64,000 bases of DNA from Dorea sp. AF36-15AT (lineage in GTDB: Bacteria > Bacillota > Clostridia > Lachnospirales > Lachnospiraceae), in NCBI RefSeq assembly GCF_003477705.1, contig NZ_QUDV01000001.1:744001-808000 (forward strand). The letters run 5' to 3'. Shown here piece after piece: positions 44,403 through 54,424 of the stretch. A model generated the notes under the pieces. That model was not told the DNA's origin. It was given only the letters and a program-made list of their open reading frames with translations, and made no database searches. Both the position numbers and the translations under genes were made by a program. Every line of letters starts with the position of its first letter. The first letter of the stretch is position 1.

Positions 44403-46439
44403 CTATTTAACAGTCTTCAGACTATTAATCGCATGTAACAATTCTTCTGCTGTCGGCATTCGATCCAGCATATGTTTGATCTTTTCATTTCCGAAGATCA
44501 TCATGACATCATATAATGCAGAATTAATACTTTCAGCACTCTGTATACTTATTCCTATAAGATATCTCACCGGATCATTCGATTCATGATGAAAATCCAC
44601 CGGGTTTTTTAATCTAAGCAACGAAGCTGCTTCTTGTTTAACTCCCTCCAGGCAGTCCGCATGCGGAAGTGCTGTTCCCGGCCATATTACAACATAAGGA
44701 CCATTTTCTTTTATGTTTTCCACCATTGCATCTACGTAAGCATCTGTCACGGCACCGCTATCTCTCAAAAGTATTCCAGATTGTCTGACAGCATCCTCCC
44801 AGTCATCCGCTTCATAATCAACCATCACTCTGTCCTGTGACAGAAGATTGTAAAAAGCACCTTGAATATCAGATTCTACCGGATTGATTACATCCAGCTG
44901 CATTTCTGGTATTTCTTTATCACCATCATCTTCTATTAATTCAAATACCTTGCGCTGCACATCCAGCAAATCATCAGTATTCAATATTGCAGATCTAACA
45001 ACCACACATGGCAGTTCACTCTCCAATGGGATCGTTGAAACAATCATTTGTGCCCCACTGTTTTGAATTTCTTTGGTATTATGCACAGACGAGACACTGA
45101 CAATATCGATCATCTCATCTAATGTATGCAGCTTTGCCAACATGAATTGCGCTGTACCTCTTCCGGTCTCGCATACCAATGCAACTTTAATTTTGGAATT
45201 CTTAGAGCTTTCTGCTTTTTCTTTTTCCAGTACAGATGCAAAATATAAAACCATAAAAGACATCTCGTCTTCTGAAAACTCTTTTCCTATATACTCTTCC
45301 AGGCTTCCGACATTTTCCCGAATAATCGCAAAGATTTCCGGGTATTCCTGAAGCAAAGATTCTTTCAATGGATTTTTAAGCATTTCTCCTGACTGCAATC
45401 TGAATACAGCTGACCTCATATGCGCTACCAGCAAATCATACAGTGAAAAATCCAGATAAAAGTCAATTCCAAAACAATTTGATATATGATATAAAGTTTC
45501 TGCAATCAACAGGCGGATATCTAATGCATTTGCCTTATTAGATTTACTGTCTTTCAGATAACTTTTTCCCTTTAGACATTCTGCATAATACAAAATCTCT
45601 GATTCAGGAATCTCAAGACTATATCTTTTTTCTATAACTGCAAATAAATTACTGCTGAATTCATATTTGGAACTTCGTCTGAGATTTTTCCAGTTTTCTT
45701 CATAATATGCAGGAATGATTTGATTATTATGAATACGATTTACAGCCAACGTCAGTTCCCTCACTGCTTCAAAGAAAGAATAGTCCGAAAGAAATGTCTG
45801 GCTCTCTTCCTCTTCCTGAATAATCAGCTGTTTTATATCGTTATATATACCCATCCTGTCCATCTGGCGAACCATCAAACACCAGAATGCTCCCAAACTG
45901 TATCCCGTCTCATATTCATTGTCATCTCCGTTGACTTCAAGGAGTTTTAATATGCCTTTTCTTACATCTAATTCCGGCACATTAACAATGTAACCTCTGT
46001 GTACCTGCGAAATCAGTTCCATTTTATTTTCTTCAAACCATTTTTTGATTTCCGGAAGATCACGAAGAAGTGTGGTTCTGCTGACTCCGATTATCTCTTT
46101 CAGCTGTTCTACCGTAACGTATCCTTTTGCGTTTAGCAGAATCATTACCAACACCGCTGCTCTCTCGTTCTTAGATAAAAAGTATGTATAAAATGTATGC
46201 TCACAAATAAATTTTTCAAAGGCGTGCACATCAACTCGGACGTCTGTATCAAAAAATACCTCTCCATCAGACCCAATTTGAATTACCGGAAGATCATATT
46301 CTATCAATGCATCATTCAATTCCTTAATATCCGCACGAATAGATCTCTCCTGTACTTTGTATTTTTCAACCAGTTCCGTAACATTCTGTCTGCTGCCTAA
46401 AATCAATTCCCGTAATATTTTGTTACTTCTTCTGTTCAT
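44403..46439 (-). CDS. PRD-containing transcription activator of PTS operon 2
   Basis: 678 residues with the same domain order as the regulator at 37166: two HTHs, two PRDs, EIIB-like CETGRGTA, EIIA-like with H593 in TALPHADCLEG. The two are alike throughout, including the identical MNRRSNKILRELILG start, so a duplication. ATG at 46439 follows GAGGAGG; 16 extra codons upstream are unlikely. A TATAAT lies about 25 nt upstream. Confidence 0.92.
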   Translation of the reverse strand: MNRRSNKILRELILGSRQNVTELVEKYKVQERSIRADIKELNDALIEYDLPVIQIGSDGEVFFDTDVRVDVHAFEKFICEHTFYTYFLSKNERAAVLVMILLNAKGYVTVEQLKEIIGVSRTTLLRDLPEIKKWFEENKMELISQVHRGYIVNVPELDVRKGILKLLEVNGDDNEYETGYSLGAFWCLMVRQMDRMGIYNDIKQLIIQEEEESQTFLSDYSFFEAVRELTLAVNRIHNNQIIPAYYEENWKNLRRSSKYEFSSNLFAVIEKRYSLEIPESEILYYAECLKGKSYLKDSKSNKANALDIRLLIAETLYHISNCFGIDFYLDFSLYDLLVAHMRSAVFRLQSGEMLKNPLKESLLQEYPEIFAIIRENVGSLEEYIGKEFSEDEMSFMVLYFASVLEKEKAESSKNSKIKVALVCETGRGTAQFMLAKLHTLDEMIDIVSVSSVHNTKEIQNSGAQMIVSTIPLESELPCVVVRSAILNTDDLLDVQRKVFELIEDDGDKEIPEMQLDVINPVESDIQGAFYNLLSQDRVMVDYEADDWEDAVRQSGILLRDSGAVTDAYVDAMVENIKENGPYVVIWPGTALPHADCLEGVKQEAASLLRLKNPVDFHHESNDPVRYLIGISIQSAESINSALYDVMMIFGNEKIKHMLDRMPTAEELLHAINSLKTVK

Positions 46440-46534
46440 GCTGTCCTCCTCGATAGCCATATTATAAGTCATACTCTCATCTCTCAAAAAGTCCCATCAA
46501 ATGCAGCTAAAATGCAAAGATTGGTATTATATAC

Positions 46535-46583
46535 AAAAAGAAGCCATTTTTCGCGTAATTTTACGTAAAAAATGACTTCTTTT
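46535..46583 (-). terminator. Terminator of the HAD operon
   Basis: AAAAGAAG-C-CATTTTT pairs with AAAAATG-A-CTTCTTTT; a second short stem is at its tip. TTTTTG follows on the minus strand, after the HAD gene. Confidence 0.8.
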
Positions 46584-46637
46584 CTTAATATTTTGTTATG
46601 AAAATTATCTAATTCTTATTCAGTCATCCCATGTTGT

Positions 46638-47474
46638 CTATTCATTCTGTCCACCCAACAGATACCGGTAAATTGCTTCTGCACAGCCTCCATGATCATT
46701 ATCGGCCACACTCACTTTGCAGACTTCTCGTACACACTCTCGCGCATTGCCCATTGCCACAGGCAGTCCTGCCACCTTCATCATCTTCACATCGTTATCA
46801 GAATCTCCCACTGCAATCGTATGTTCAAGTGGTATTTTAACGATTTCACACAGTTGCTTTAACCCAATCCCCTTTGACATATGAAGCGGCGAAATCTCAA
46901 ATCCTGTATCCTCCGCATAGACTACCGTCACTGGCAATCGAATGATTTGCTCAAACAATCTGTCTCGTATTTCAACGCTTGATGCATATACATTCATTTT
47001 CTCCATCGGAAAATGTTCTTTGCGATATGCATCATACAGGCCATCATAATGTTTGCCGGTCTTACGCTGCAGCTCCTTGTATCTCGTAACATAAAAATAA
47101 TCCATACGCTCAGCATCGATGCTGTCTACAAGATTGCGACCTTTTGAATAGCCAATCAGCATACAGTCTTCGCCATCTATAATGTCTATGATTTTCTCAA
47201 CAATTTCATCTGGAATCACAGTTGATGATAAAATTTCCTTTGTCTCCGAATCATAAAGCAATGCTCCGTTTTCACACACAAAATACCGCACATTCTGCAG
47301 TTCATTTTCCTCATACGGTTCTATTTCACCAACTGCCCGTCCTGTGCAGACCGCTATCCTCTTCCCCAGTTCAACGGCTCTCGCAATTGCCTCCCGCGAA
47401 GATTCACTTACTTTATTTTTACTTGTCAGAAGCGTTCCATCCATATCAAACGCGATTAAATCATATCCACTCAT
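46638..47474 (-). CDS. Cof-type HAD phosphatase
   Basis: 278 residues. HAD motif I AFDMDGTLLT, motif IV AVGDSDNDVKMM, and a large cap between them (YidA/YkrA-like group). Substrates are usually sugar phosphates or flavin phosphates. Last gene of the dipeptidase-thioesterase-GpsA-like-HAD operon. Confidence 0.88.
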   Translation of the reverse strand: MSGYDLIAFDMDGTLLTSKNKVSESSREAIARAVELGKRIAVCTGRAVGEIEPYEENELQNVRYFVCENGALLYDSETKEILSSTVIPDEIVEKIIDIIDGEDCMLIGYSKGRNLVDSIDAERMDYFYVTRYKELQRKTGKHYDGLYDAYRKEHFPMEKMNVYASSVEIRDRLFEQIIRLPVTVVYAEDTGFEISPLHMSKGIGLKQLCEIVKIPLEHTIAVGDSDNDVKMMKVAGLPVAMGNARECVREVCKVSVADNDHGGCAEAIYRYLLGGQNE

Positions 47475-47502
47475 GTTTTACTCCTATAACTATATCTCTT
47501 GC

Positions 47503-48540
47503 TTACATTTCTTTCTGGAAATCCGTCCATGGAATATCCAGCGTCGCCCCCTCATTAAGCAGCGCATTCACATGCATCAGCAACGGAAAATCAGACTCTT
47601 TCACCTTTCCTGCTTTTGCAAGGGCTTTCACTGCGCGAGCGGTTCTTGTAGCAATAACTACCGCTTCCAGTGTCTGCCCTTTCAGCTGTTCCATAACCTC
47701 ATCGATAGACAGTCCTTTACCAAGGAGGAGTCCCACTGTACGGCTTCGTCCTGCTGCAACTGTTACGTTCAGATCGCCGGCAGCATACATGATATTATCC
47801 ACACCTCCACCGACAATTTTAAGCAGATCCAGCATCTCCTTTACACTCTCCTGGAACAGAGCTGCTTCTGAATTATTGTGATTAATTCCATCATCGCCTG
47901 CTTTCTCAGCCATACCGATAGCAAGTGCTGTTCCCAGTGCATATCCATTTTTTAAAGCAACTGCACACTCCAGTCCTACCACATCTAATGTCAGACTGAT
48001 CACATAATAATCGGTTGCAAACAGACTCCGAATCCAGCGCAATGTCTCCATCTTCGGTCCACAATATCCGACAAAAGACGGATCATGATCTGCCAGATCT
48101 CTTGCGGTACAAGGTCCGCCGATCGCATAGATTTCCTGTTTACTTCCTTCTGGTAGTTTACTCGTCCAGTATTCCGGATAGGTCTGCATCGTTCCATCTT
48201 CATAATCCAGCATTCCTTTTGTCACAGAAATTACCGGGATTCTCTCATCAAGTATCGGAAGTATCTTATCTGCAAACCAGTCTACACCAAAACTTGATAC
48301 ACCACATACAATCAAATCTGTTCCCTGAATTGCCTCTTCTTTTTCGCACTCTTTGTAATAGTGAATACCGTCATGCAGTGTGCGAAGCAGATTAACATGA
48401 TAGTTATCCTCTCTCAATCTGTCTATTACCTGATCGTCCAATGGACTTCCTACCAAACGCACTTCATGTCCATTTTCAAATAATGGATAGGTAAGTGCTG
48501 ATGCCATCTGTCCTGCTCCGATTAATGTGATCGTACTCAT
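47503..48540 (-). CDS. Glycerol-3-phosphate dehydrogenase-like protein
   Basis: 345 residues. Rossmann loop GAGQMASALT, VTKGM, and the catalytic-Lys region VALKNGYALGTALAIG match GpsA. The sequence is more diverged than housekeeping GpsA, with a longer C-terminus. It may be a paralogue with another substrate. GGAGG lies 8 nt before the ATG. Confidence 0.75.
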   Translation of the reverse strand: MSTITLIGAGQMASALTYPLFENGHEVRLVGSPLDDQVIDRLREDNYHVNLLRTLHDGIHYYKECEKEEAIQGTDLIVCGVSSFGVDWFADKILPILDERIPVISVTKGMLDYEDGTMQTYPEYWTSKLPEGSKQEIYAIGGPCTARDLADHDPSFVGYCGPKMETLRWIRSLFATDYYVISLTLDVVGLECAVALKNGYALGTALAIGMAEKAGDDGINHNNSEAALFQESVKEMLDLLKIVGGGVDNIMYAAGDLNVTVAAGRSRTVGLLLGKGLSIDEVMEQLKGQTLEAVVIATRTARAVKALAKAGKVKESDFPLLMHVNALLNEGATLDIPWTDFQKEM

Positions 48541-48555
48541 TGTGTCGTCCTCCTC

Positions 48556-49020
48556 TTAGCCGTGCTTCTTTCTCAACTCTCTGCGCAATACGCTTCGATC
48601 CCATTCATACTGTTCCTCTTCCGTCTCAATGATAAGTTCCGGAACTATCGTTGGCTTGCCATCTTCCCCAACTGCTACCTCTGTTGCATATGCACAGTTA
48701 ATCAGAAACTGTTCTCCTGTTACCGTCTCTGCATAAGTCTCCACTTTAACATCCATAGATGTATGTCCTGCATAGACAATCTTTGCCTTGAGCACTACTG
48801 TATCACCCGGATAAGCCCCCCGCAGAAACTGCAGATTATTAAACGATGCTGTAATGATCGGTCTGTGTGCATGTCTCTTTGCTGCCATTGCCGCAGTCTC
48901 GTCAATCCACTGCATCAGTTGGCCTCCGAACAGACGCCCCGCACTGTTCAAATGATTCATTCTTACCAGATGAACACTTTCCAGCTGCGAATCCACCACA
49001 CGTTTTTTTCCTCTTTCCAT
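48556..49020 (-). CDS. Hotdog-fold acyl-CoA thioesterase
   Basis: 154 residues. NSAGRLFGGQLMQWIDETAAMAA is the hotdog helix with the catalytic Asp/Glu region of the YciA/BACH group. Cleaves acyl-CoA thioesters. GAGG site; 15 nt before the GpsA-like gene. Confidence 0.88.
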   Translation of the reverse strand: MERGKKRVVDSQLESVHLVRMNHLNSAGRLFGGQLMQWIDETAAMAAKRHAHRPIITASFNNLQFLRGAYPGDTVVLKAKIVYAGHTSMDVKVETYAETVTGEQFLINCAYATEVAVGEDGKPTIVPELIIETEEEQYEWDRSVLRRELRKKHG

Positions 49021-49101
49021 ACTTAATCCTCTCTTTTCTGATCTGATATATTAATCAGAGATTATCGCCTTTCTCTATACTACGATGAACGAACATTTTT
49101 T

Positions 49102-50064
49102 TCAACCGATTCTTTTCAAAACATTCACCGCGTTCGTTCTCCATATACGTTCAAGTTGATCCTCGCTCACACCTTTCTTACGAAGCATCTCCCATAATTT
49201 CGACATATCAGATACCTTCTGGATTGGCTCGTATGCCTGTATACTATATCCATCTGCATCCGTACCGATTGCCGGAAATTCCTCTCCTCCGACATTGATC
49301 ATATGGAGAACGTGTGCTGCCATTGCTTCCAGTTCCATGCCTGGTGACAGGTTTTCACCAAGAAACATCGGGAACAGATTCAATCCGGCTACACCTCCAG
49401 CTTCTGCAAGTCTGCGGATCATTTCATCGGTCAGATTCCTTGGATGCCTGCATAATGCACGGCAATTAGAATGTGATGCGACAACCGGACCGTCTGTACA
49501 TTCCAGAATATCCAGGAAAGACTGATCCGATGCATGAGACACATCAATAATCATTCCCAACTCTCCGGCACGGTTTATGATCTCTTTACCAAACTTTGTA
49601 AGTCCCTTTGCCATAAGTTCAGGCTCCCGACTGTTGGGATGCCCCAGACAGTTTGTATAGTTCCACATCGGCGTCATCAGACGTACACCCTTCTCCCACA
49701 ATTCTTCCAGACGCTGCGCCTTCCCGTTAATAATTCCCCCTTCTTCTATTGTTAAAACTGCTGATATCTGACCGTTCTGTTCATTTTTCAGTATGTCCTC
49801 ATAATTTCCTGCCATGCATATTTCTTCAGAATATTTCTCGCAGTTTTTCTTTAACAGCTCTATCATAGCCAGTGCCTGCTTGTAACATTTCTCATAATCC
49901 ATATTCTGCTCTTCCAGGCAGGTATAACATGCAAAAAACTGTGCCAGTGTCCCGGCTTCTTTCATCGCAGGAATACTGACGCTCCACGGATTCTCCATCA
50001 GATCATACTCATTCTGCTGTATCATTTTCCACAGGGTATCACAATGCATATCAATCAAATTCAT
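49102..50064 (-). CDS. Membrane dipeptidase family (peptidase M19)
   Basis: 320 residues. Metal ligands in DMHCDTLW, EEGG, DVSHASD and ASHSNCRA, and GTDADGY identify M19. Cleaves dipeptides, sometimes D-residue ones. The ATG at 50064 follows AAGGAG; a longer frame to 50175 is not supported. First of its operon, divergent from the TruA-like gene. Confidence 0.9.
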   Translation of the reverse strand: MNLIDMHCDTLWKMIQQNEYDLMENPWSVSIPAMKEAGTLAQFFACYTCLEEQNMDYEKCYKQALAMIELLKKNCEKYSEEICMAGNYEDILKNEQNGQISAVLTIEEGGIINGKAQRLEELWEKGVRLMTPMWNYTNCLGHPNSREPELMAKGLTKFGKEIINRAGELGMIIDVSHASDQSFLDILECTDGPVVASHSNCRALCRHPRNLTDEMIRRLAEAGGVAGLNLFPMFLGENLSPGMELEAMAAHVLHMINVGGEEFPAIGTDADGYSIQAYEPIQKVSDMSKLWEMLRKKGVSEDQLERIWRTNAVNVLKRIG

Positions 50065-50198
50065 AGTCCCACTCCTTTCCCATCTCGAACCACATATGAA
50101 ATTCCTGTATCCCGCTGGACATAGGAAAGCTTTTTCTGCTATACTGTATGTGTTTTCAATACTGTTAATTATCACATTTTATAATAGAGGTGTCAATT

Positions 50199-50933
50199 AT
50201 GCGAAATATACGTTTAACTATAGAGTACGACGGCAGCCGTTATCAGGGTTGGTCACGTCTGGGCAAAAATGAATCAACCAATACCATTTCCAACAAGATT
50301 CTGGATGTAATCAAGAAAATGTCCGGTGAAGATGTGGAACTTTTCTGCGGCATGCGTACTGAAGTCGGCGTCCACGCCTACGGACAAGTAGCGAATTTCA
50401 AGACATCATCCCGAATGGATCTTACAGAGATGCAGCGGTATCTGAACCGTTATCTTCCGATGGACATCGCCATCACTGATATTGAGGAAATGCCGGAACG
50501 CTTTCATGCGCAGCTTAACGCCAAACGTAAGGTCTATGTGTACCGCATGATCACCGGTGCTGTACCAAGCGTATTTGACCGTAAGTATGCATACCACTGC
50601 TTCCGTCATCCGGATAAAGAACTGATGGATGAGGCGGCTGATCTTCTGATCGGCAAACACGACTTCCGCAATTTTACCTCTGCCGGTAAGTCAAAATCCA
50701 CTGTAAAAGAGATTTATAATATCGAAATCTATGCAGACCCTGAAGAAATGCAGATTACCATTGAGGCCAATGATTTTCTCCACAATATGCAGAGACTGAT
50801 CATAGGTACACTGATCGATATCGGTCTGGAGAAACGCCCGGTCAGTGATATCCGCGCAATCTTTCGCGGCGAAGAATCTGCGTCACTTCCTTGTGATCCA
50901 AAGGGTATGTATCTGCAGGAGATTCAATACTAA
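50199..50933 (+). CDS. TruA-family tRNA pseudouridine synthase with Glu at the catalytic Asp
   Basis: 244 residues. The overall TruA fold is recognisable: IRLTIEYDGSRYQGW, KVYVYRM, GKHDFRNF. The catalytic loop, RTDxGVHA in the family, reads RTEVGVHA here, so the universally conserved nucleophile Asp is E55. Canonical TruA modifies U38-40 of tRNAs. This copy is away from its usual ribosomal neighbours and probably a paralogue. ATG at 50199 follows AGAGGTG; a GTG at 50190 is a poorer start. Confidence 0.85.
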   Translation: MRNIRLTIEYDGSRYQGWSRLGKNESTNTISNKILDVIKKMSGEDVELFCGMRTEVGVHAYGQVANFKTSSRMDLTEMQRYLNRYLPMDIAITDIEEMPERFHAQLNAKRKVYVYRMITGAVPSVFDRKYAYHCFRHPDKELMDEAADLLIGKHDFRNFTSAGKSKSTVKEIYNIEIYADPEEMQITIEANDFLHNMQRLIIGTLIDIGLEKRPVSDIRAIFRGEESASLPCDPKGMYLQEIQY

Positions 50934-50965
50934 AAACCATCATACATAATTTCATACGCACAGCA

Positions 50966-50995
50966 AAAGGCAGGATACCTTAACATCCTGCCTTT
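50966..50995. terminator. Bidirectional terminator
   Basis: AAAGGCAGGAT pairs with ATCCTGCCTTT around an 8-nt loop. It separates the TruA-like gene (+) from icd (-). Confidence 0.88.
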
Positions 50996-51022
50996 CTTAC
51001 TCAATATCATATTCGTGGTATA

Positions 51023-52219
51023 TTACAATCTTTTTGCAATCGCCTTAATAAAGTCTTCACTGTTCAACACTGTCGGATTCTCAAGTGAAGTGATCAGTGC
51101 CAGGTCTTTTGTCATTTCACCTGCCTCAATCGTATCAATTGTAGCCTTTTCCAGTTTATCTGCAAATGCCATGAGTTCTGCATTATCATCCAACTCACCG
51201 CGTTTTCTGAGTGCACCTGTCCATGCGAAGATTGTTGCTACAGAGTTGGTCGAAGTCTCTTCCCCTTTCAAATGCTTGTAATAATGTCTCTGTACCGTAC
51301 CATGCGCTGCCTCATATTCATAATAACCATCCGGAGATACCAGTACAGAAGTCATCATTGCCAGGGAGCCAAATGCAGAAGATACCATATCGCTCATCAC
51401 GTCTCCGTCATAATTCTTACATGCCCAGATGTATCCTCCTTCAGATTTCATCACTCTTGCCACTGCATCATCGATCAGTGTGTAAAAATACGTAATTCCT
51501 GCCTGCTCGAATTTGTCTTTGTACTCTGTATCGAACAGTTCCTGGAAAATGTCTTTGAATGTATGGTCATACTTCTTGGAGATCGTATCCTTGCTTGCAA
51601 ACCACAGATCCTGCTTCGTATCTAATGCATAGTTAAAGCAGCTTCTTGCAAAGCTCTCAATTGATGCGTTGATATTATGCATTCCCTGAATGATGCCTTC
51701 TCCTGTAAAATTATGGATCAGTTCTCTCGTCTCCGTACCATCTTCTGCGGTATATACCAGTTCTGCTTTTCCTGGTCCCGGTATCTTCATTTCACTCGCG
51801 CGGTATACATCCCCATATGCATGTCTCGCAATAGTAATCGGCTTCTTCCAGGTACGGACATACGGTTCGATACCTTTTACCTTGATTGGAGCACGAAATA
51901 CGGTTCCGTCCAGAATCGCACGAATCGTTCCATTCGGGCTCTTCCACATTTCTTTCAGGTCATACTCCGTCATGCGGGCTGCATTTGGTGTGATCGTAGC
52001 ACATTTCACTGCAACACCGTATTTCTTAGTCGCATTAGCTGCGTCAACGGTCACCTGGTCATTCGTCTCATTACGGTATTCCAGTCCCAGATCATAGTAC
52101 TCTGTATTCAGATCAATATATGGCTCCAGAAGATTCTCCTTGATCAGCTTCCAGAGGATTCTTGTCATTTCGTCACCATCCATCTCTACGAGAGGGGTTG
52201 TCATCTTAATCTTTGCCAT
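51023..52219 (-). CDS. icd: NADP-dependent isocitrate dehydrogenase, eukaryote-type
   Basis: 398 residues. Oxidises isocitrate to 2-oxoglutarate. RAPI near the isocitrate site, [26 protein letters not shown], and [10 protein letters not shown] with the NADP-specific His/Arg. It is the dimeric type II form found in many Clostridia. Co-located with a citrate synthase, so it supplies 2-oxoglutarate for glutamate. Confidence 0.96.
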   Translation of the reverse strand: MAKIKMTTPLVEMDGDEMTRILWKLIKENLLEPYIDLNTEYYDLGLEYRNETNDQVTVDAANATKKYGVAVKCATITPNAARMTEYDLKEMWKSPNGTIRAILDGTVFRAPIKVKGIEPYVRTWKKPITIARHAYGDVYRASEMKIPGPGKAELVYTAEDGTETRELIHNFTGEGIIQGMHNINASIESFARSCFNYALDTKQDLWFASKDTISKKYDHTFKDIFQELFDTEYKDKFEQAGITYFYTLIDDAVARVMKSEGGYIWACKNYDGDVMSDMVSSAFGSLAMMTSVLVSPDGYYEYEAAHGTVQRHYYKHLKGEETSTNSVATIFAWTGALRKRGELDDNAELMAFADKLEKATIDTIEAGEMTKDLALITSLENPTVLNSEDFIKAIAKRL

Positions 52220-52247
52220 TATGCTTCTCCTTTTCTGTCCTTCGATG

Positions 52248-52904
52248 TTATCCTTCGATATGAAGATTCTCCATTACCTTCATGACATGTTCGTCCGCTA
52301 ATTTTTCTGCAAGATCAGCATCCTTTGCTTTAATCGCATCCAGAATTGCACGGTGTTCTTCGATAGACTGCTCTGCACGATCCGGCGCTCCAACGGACAT
52401 CTGTCTGGTCATCTTAACATATTTATGAAAATCTGTCAGCAGATGCTCCAGAATGCGGCTGTTGGATGCTTCATACAGTACTTTGTGGAACTTGCTGTCA
52501 AGTTCTGATACCTGGATAGTCTTTACCTTCCCATTACGTTTCAGATGAAATTCAGATAAGAGTAACGTCTCTTCCATATCTAAAATCTGCTGTTCCGTAA
52601 TATTCTTGGTTGCCCATCTGGCACAGAGGCCTTCCAGTAGTGACCGAATCTTATAAATATCTTCTACATCTTTTCTGGAAATGGACGTCACATACGCACC
52701 TTTATTCGGAACGATCGTTACCAGACCTTCCAGCTCCAACTGCCTGAGTGCCTCTCGCACCGGCGTCCGGCTTACGCCAAGCTTCTCTCCCAATGTGACT
52801 TCTCGTAGCTCTTCACCATCCTGATAGACCCCCGATAAAATTTCTTCTCTGATTTTTTGAAATACCTTTCCCCGCAGGGACTGATCCTGATATTCTTCCA
52901 TCAT
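52248..52904 (-). CDS. GntR-family regulator, FadR/FCD type
   Basis: 218 residues. N-terminal winged helix ([29 protein letters not shown]) and a helical FCD ligand domain. It lies between the Re-citrate synthase and icd genes, so it is probably their local regulator sensing a TCA or organic acid. A TGTATACA palindrome overlaps the operon promoter. Confidence 0.9.
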   Translation of the reverse strand: MMEEYQDQSLRGKVFQKIREEILSGVYQDGEELREVTLGEKLGVSRTPVREALRQLELEGLVTIVPNKGAYVTSISRKDVEDIYKIRSLLEGLCARWATKNITEQQILDMEETLLLSEFHLKRNGKVKTIQVSELDSKFHKVLYEASNSRILEHLLTDFHKYVKMTRQMSVGAPDRAEQSIEEHRAILDAIKAKDADLAEKLADEHVMKVMENLHIEG

Positions 52905-52919
52905 TACATCTCTCCATAA

Positions 52920-54311
52920 CTATATAATCGAAACGCCTAACTGATCGCACGCTTCATCAATAACTCCCAGCAGTTCTTCATCAGTCAGTACCGTAACACG
53001 TCCGCCCTCGTACTGTTCATCTACCCAGCTCTTTACCATAGCTACCAGTTCTGTATTCTTATCTACCTGTTTTTCCTCCGGCAAATGGAAATAGCTGTTG
53101 ATCCAGTGAGCAATTCCTGCCAACCCAGATGTATTAGACACTGCTACCAGTGGCGCTCTGTTCAGGAACTTCTCTGTATCGAAGATGTTGTAAATCTCTT
53201 CATTCTTCAGCAGACCATCTGCATGAATACCTGCTCTTGTTACATTAAAGTTCTTACCAACGAACGGTGTTCTGGACGGAACACGGTAACCAATCTCTTT
53301 TTCATAATAATCAGCCAGTTCTGTGATTACGGTTGTATCCATGCCATCCAGCGTTCCCCGAAGCTGTGCATACTCGAATACCATTGCTTCCAGCGGTGTA
53401 TTACCGGTACGCTCTCCGATACCGAAAAGCGAACAGTTCACGCCACTTGCTCCGTAGAGCCATGCTGTCGTTGAATTGCTGACTGCTTTATAGAAATCAT
53501 TGTGACCATGGAACTCGATCAGTTCACTCGGCACACCCGCATGTACACGAAGACCATAGACAATACCAGGGATAGATCTCGGGATCACAGCTCCCGGATA
53601 GTTTACACCATAGCCCATCGTATCACAGACACGGATCTTCACCGGAATCTGATACTCTTCCATCAACTTCATCAATTCCAGACAGAACGGAATCACAAAC
53701 CCGTAAATGTCTGATCTGGTAATATCCTCCAAATGACATCTTGGACTTACTCCGGTCTCCAGACATTCTCTGATCACGGACAGATAATGATTCATACATT
53801 CTCTTCTGGTCATTTTCATTTTATAGAAAATATGATAATCAGAACAGCTTACCAGAATACCTGTCTCCGGCATACCAAGATCCTTTACCAGTTCAAAGTC
53901 TTTTTTGCTAGCTCTGATCCAGCTTGTTACTTCTGGAAATTTATATCCGCGCTCCATACATTTGTACACAGCGTCACGGTCCTTCTTACTGTACAGGAAG
54001 AACTCGCTCTGACGAATCTTACCATTCGGACCTCCAAGTTTATGAAAATAATCATAAATGTCTACGATCTGCTGAGTACTGTAAGGTGCTCTTGACTGCT
54101 GTCCATCGCGGAACGTAGTATCTGTAATCCAGATCTCATCCGGCATACAGTGTGGTACAATTCTGTCATTAAACGCAATCTTCGGAATTTCATCATAATG
54201 AAACAGATTCCTGAACACGTTTGGTGTATCCACATCTACCAATGGATACATATGCTCCTCTAGCTGCAGCAGATTAGAATGTTTATTTAAATATACTTTT
54301 CTGTTCTCCAT
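52920..54311 (-). CDS. Probable Re-citrate synthase (HMGL-like/homocitrate synthase family)
   Basis: 463 residues. DRE-TIM metallolyase: TDTTFRDGQQSR (metal and catalytic Arg), HLEDITRSD, FHGHNDF metal site. Similar to isopropylmalate/homocitrate synthases, but the length and the icd neighbour fit the clostridial Re-citrate synthase described in C. kluyveri, which makes citrate from oxaloacetate and acetyl-CoA. Aconitase is not next to it here. GAGGAG before the ATG. Confidence 0.78.
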   Translation of the reverse strand: MENRKVYLNKHSNLLQLEEHMYPLVDVDTPNVFRNLFHYDEIPKIAFNDRIVPHCMPDEIWITDTTFRDGQQSRAPYSTQQIVDIYDYFHKLGGPNGKIRQSEFFLYSKKDRDAVYKCMERGYKFPEVTSWIRASKKDFELVKDLGMPETGILVSCSDYHIFYKMKMTRRECMNHYLSVIRECLETGVSPRCHLEDITRSDIYGFVIPFCLELMKLMEEYQIPVKIRVCDTMGYGVNYPGAVIPRSIPGIVYGLRVHAGVPSELIEFHGHNDFYKAVSNSTTAWLYGASGVNCSLFGIGERTGNTPLEAMVFEYAQLRGTLDGMDTTVITELADYYEKEIGYRVPSRTPFVGKNFNVTRAGIHADGLLKNEEIYNIFDTEKFLNRAPLVAVSNTSGLAGIAHWINSYFHLPEEKQVDKNTELVAMVKSWVDEQYEGGRVTVLTDEELLGVIDEACDQLGVSII

Positions 54312-54363
54312 GTGTCTTCACTCCTCATTAAGCATTCACCTTTGTATGAAACAATCTTGTATC

Positions 54364-54392
54364 ATTGTATACATTAATACATGTTCTGTCAA
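54364..54392 (-). promoter_or_regulatory. Promoter of the citrate operon with palindrome
   Basis: Minus strand TTGACA (54387-54392), exactly 17 bp, TACAAT (54364-54369). The -10 overlaps the TGTATACA palindrome (54366-54373), a GntR/FadR-like operator core. Confidence 0.75.
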
Positions 54393-54424
54393 GGTCGTTT
54401 CACGAACAATTTAGCACTTTCCCC

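Noticed and set aside
49100..49120. CGAAC-like half-sites near the dipeptidase stop, as a possible SOS box
   Set aside because: No GTTCG partner at the right spacing and not at a promoter.
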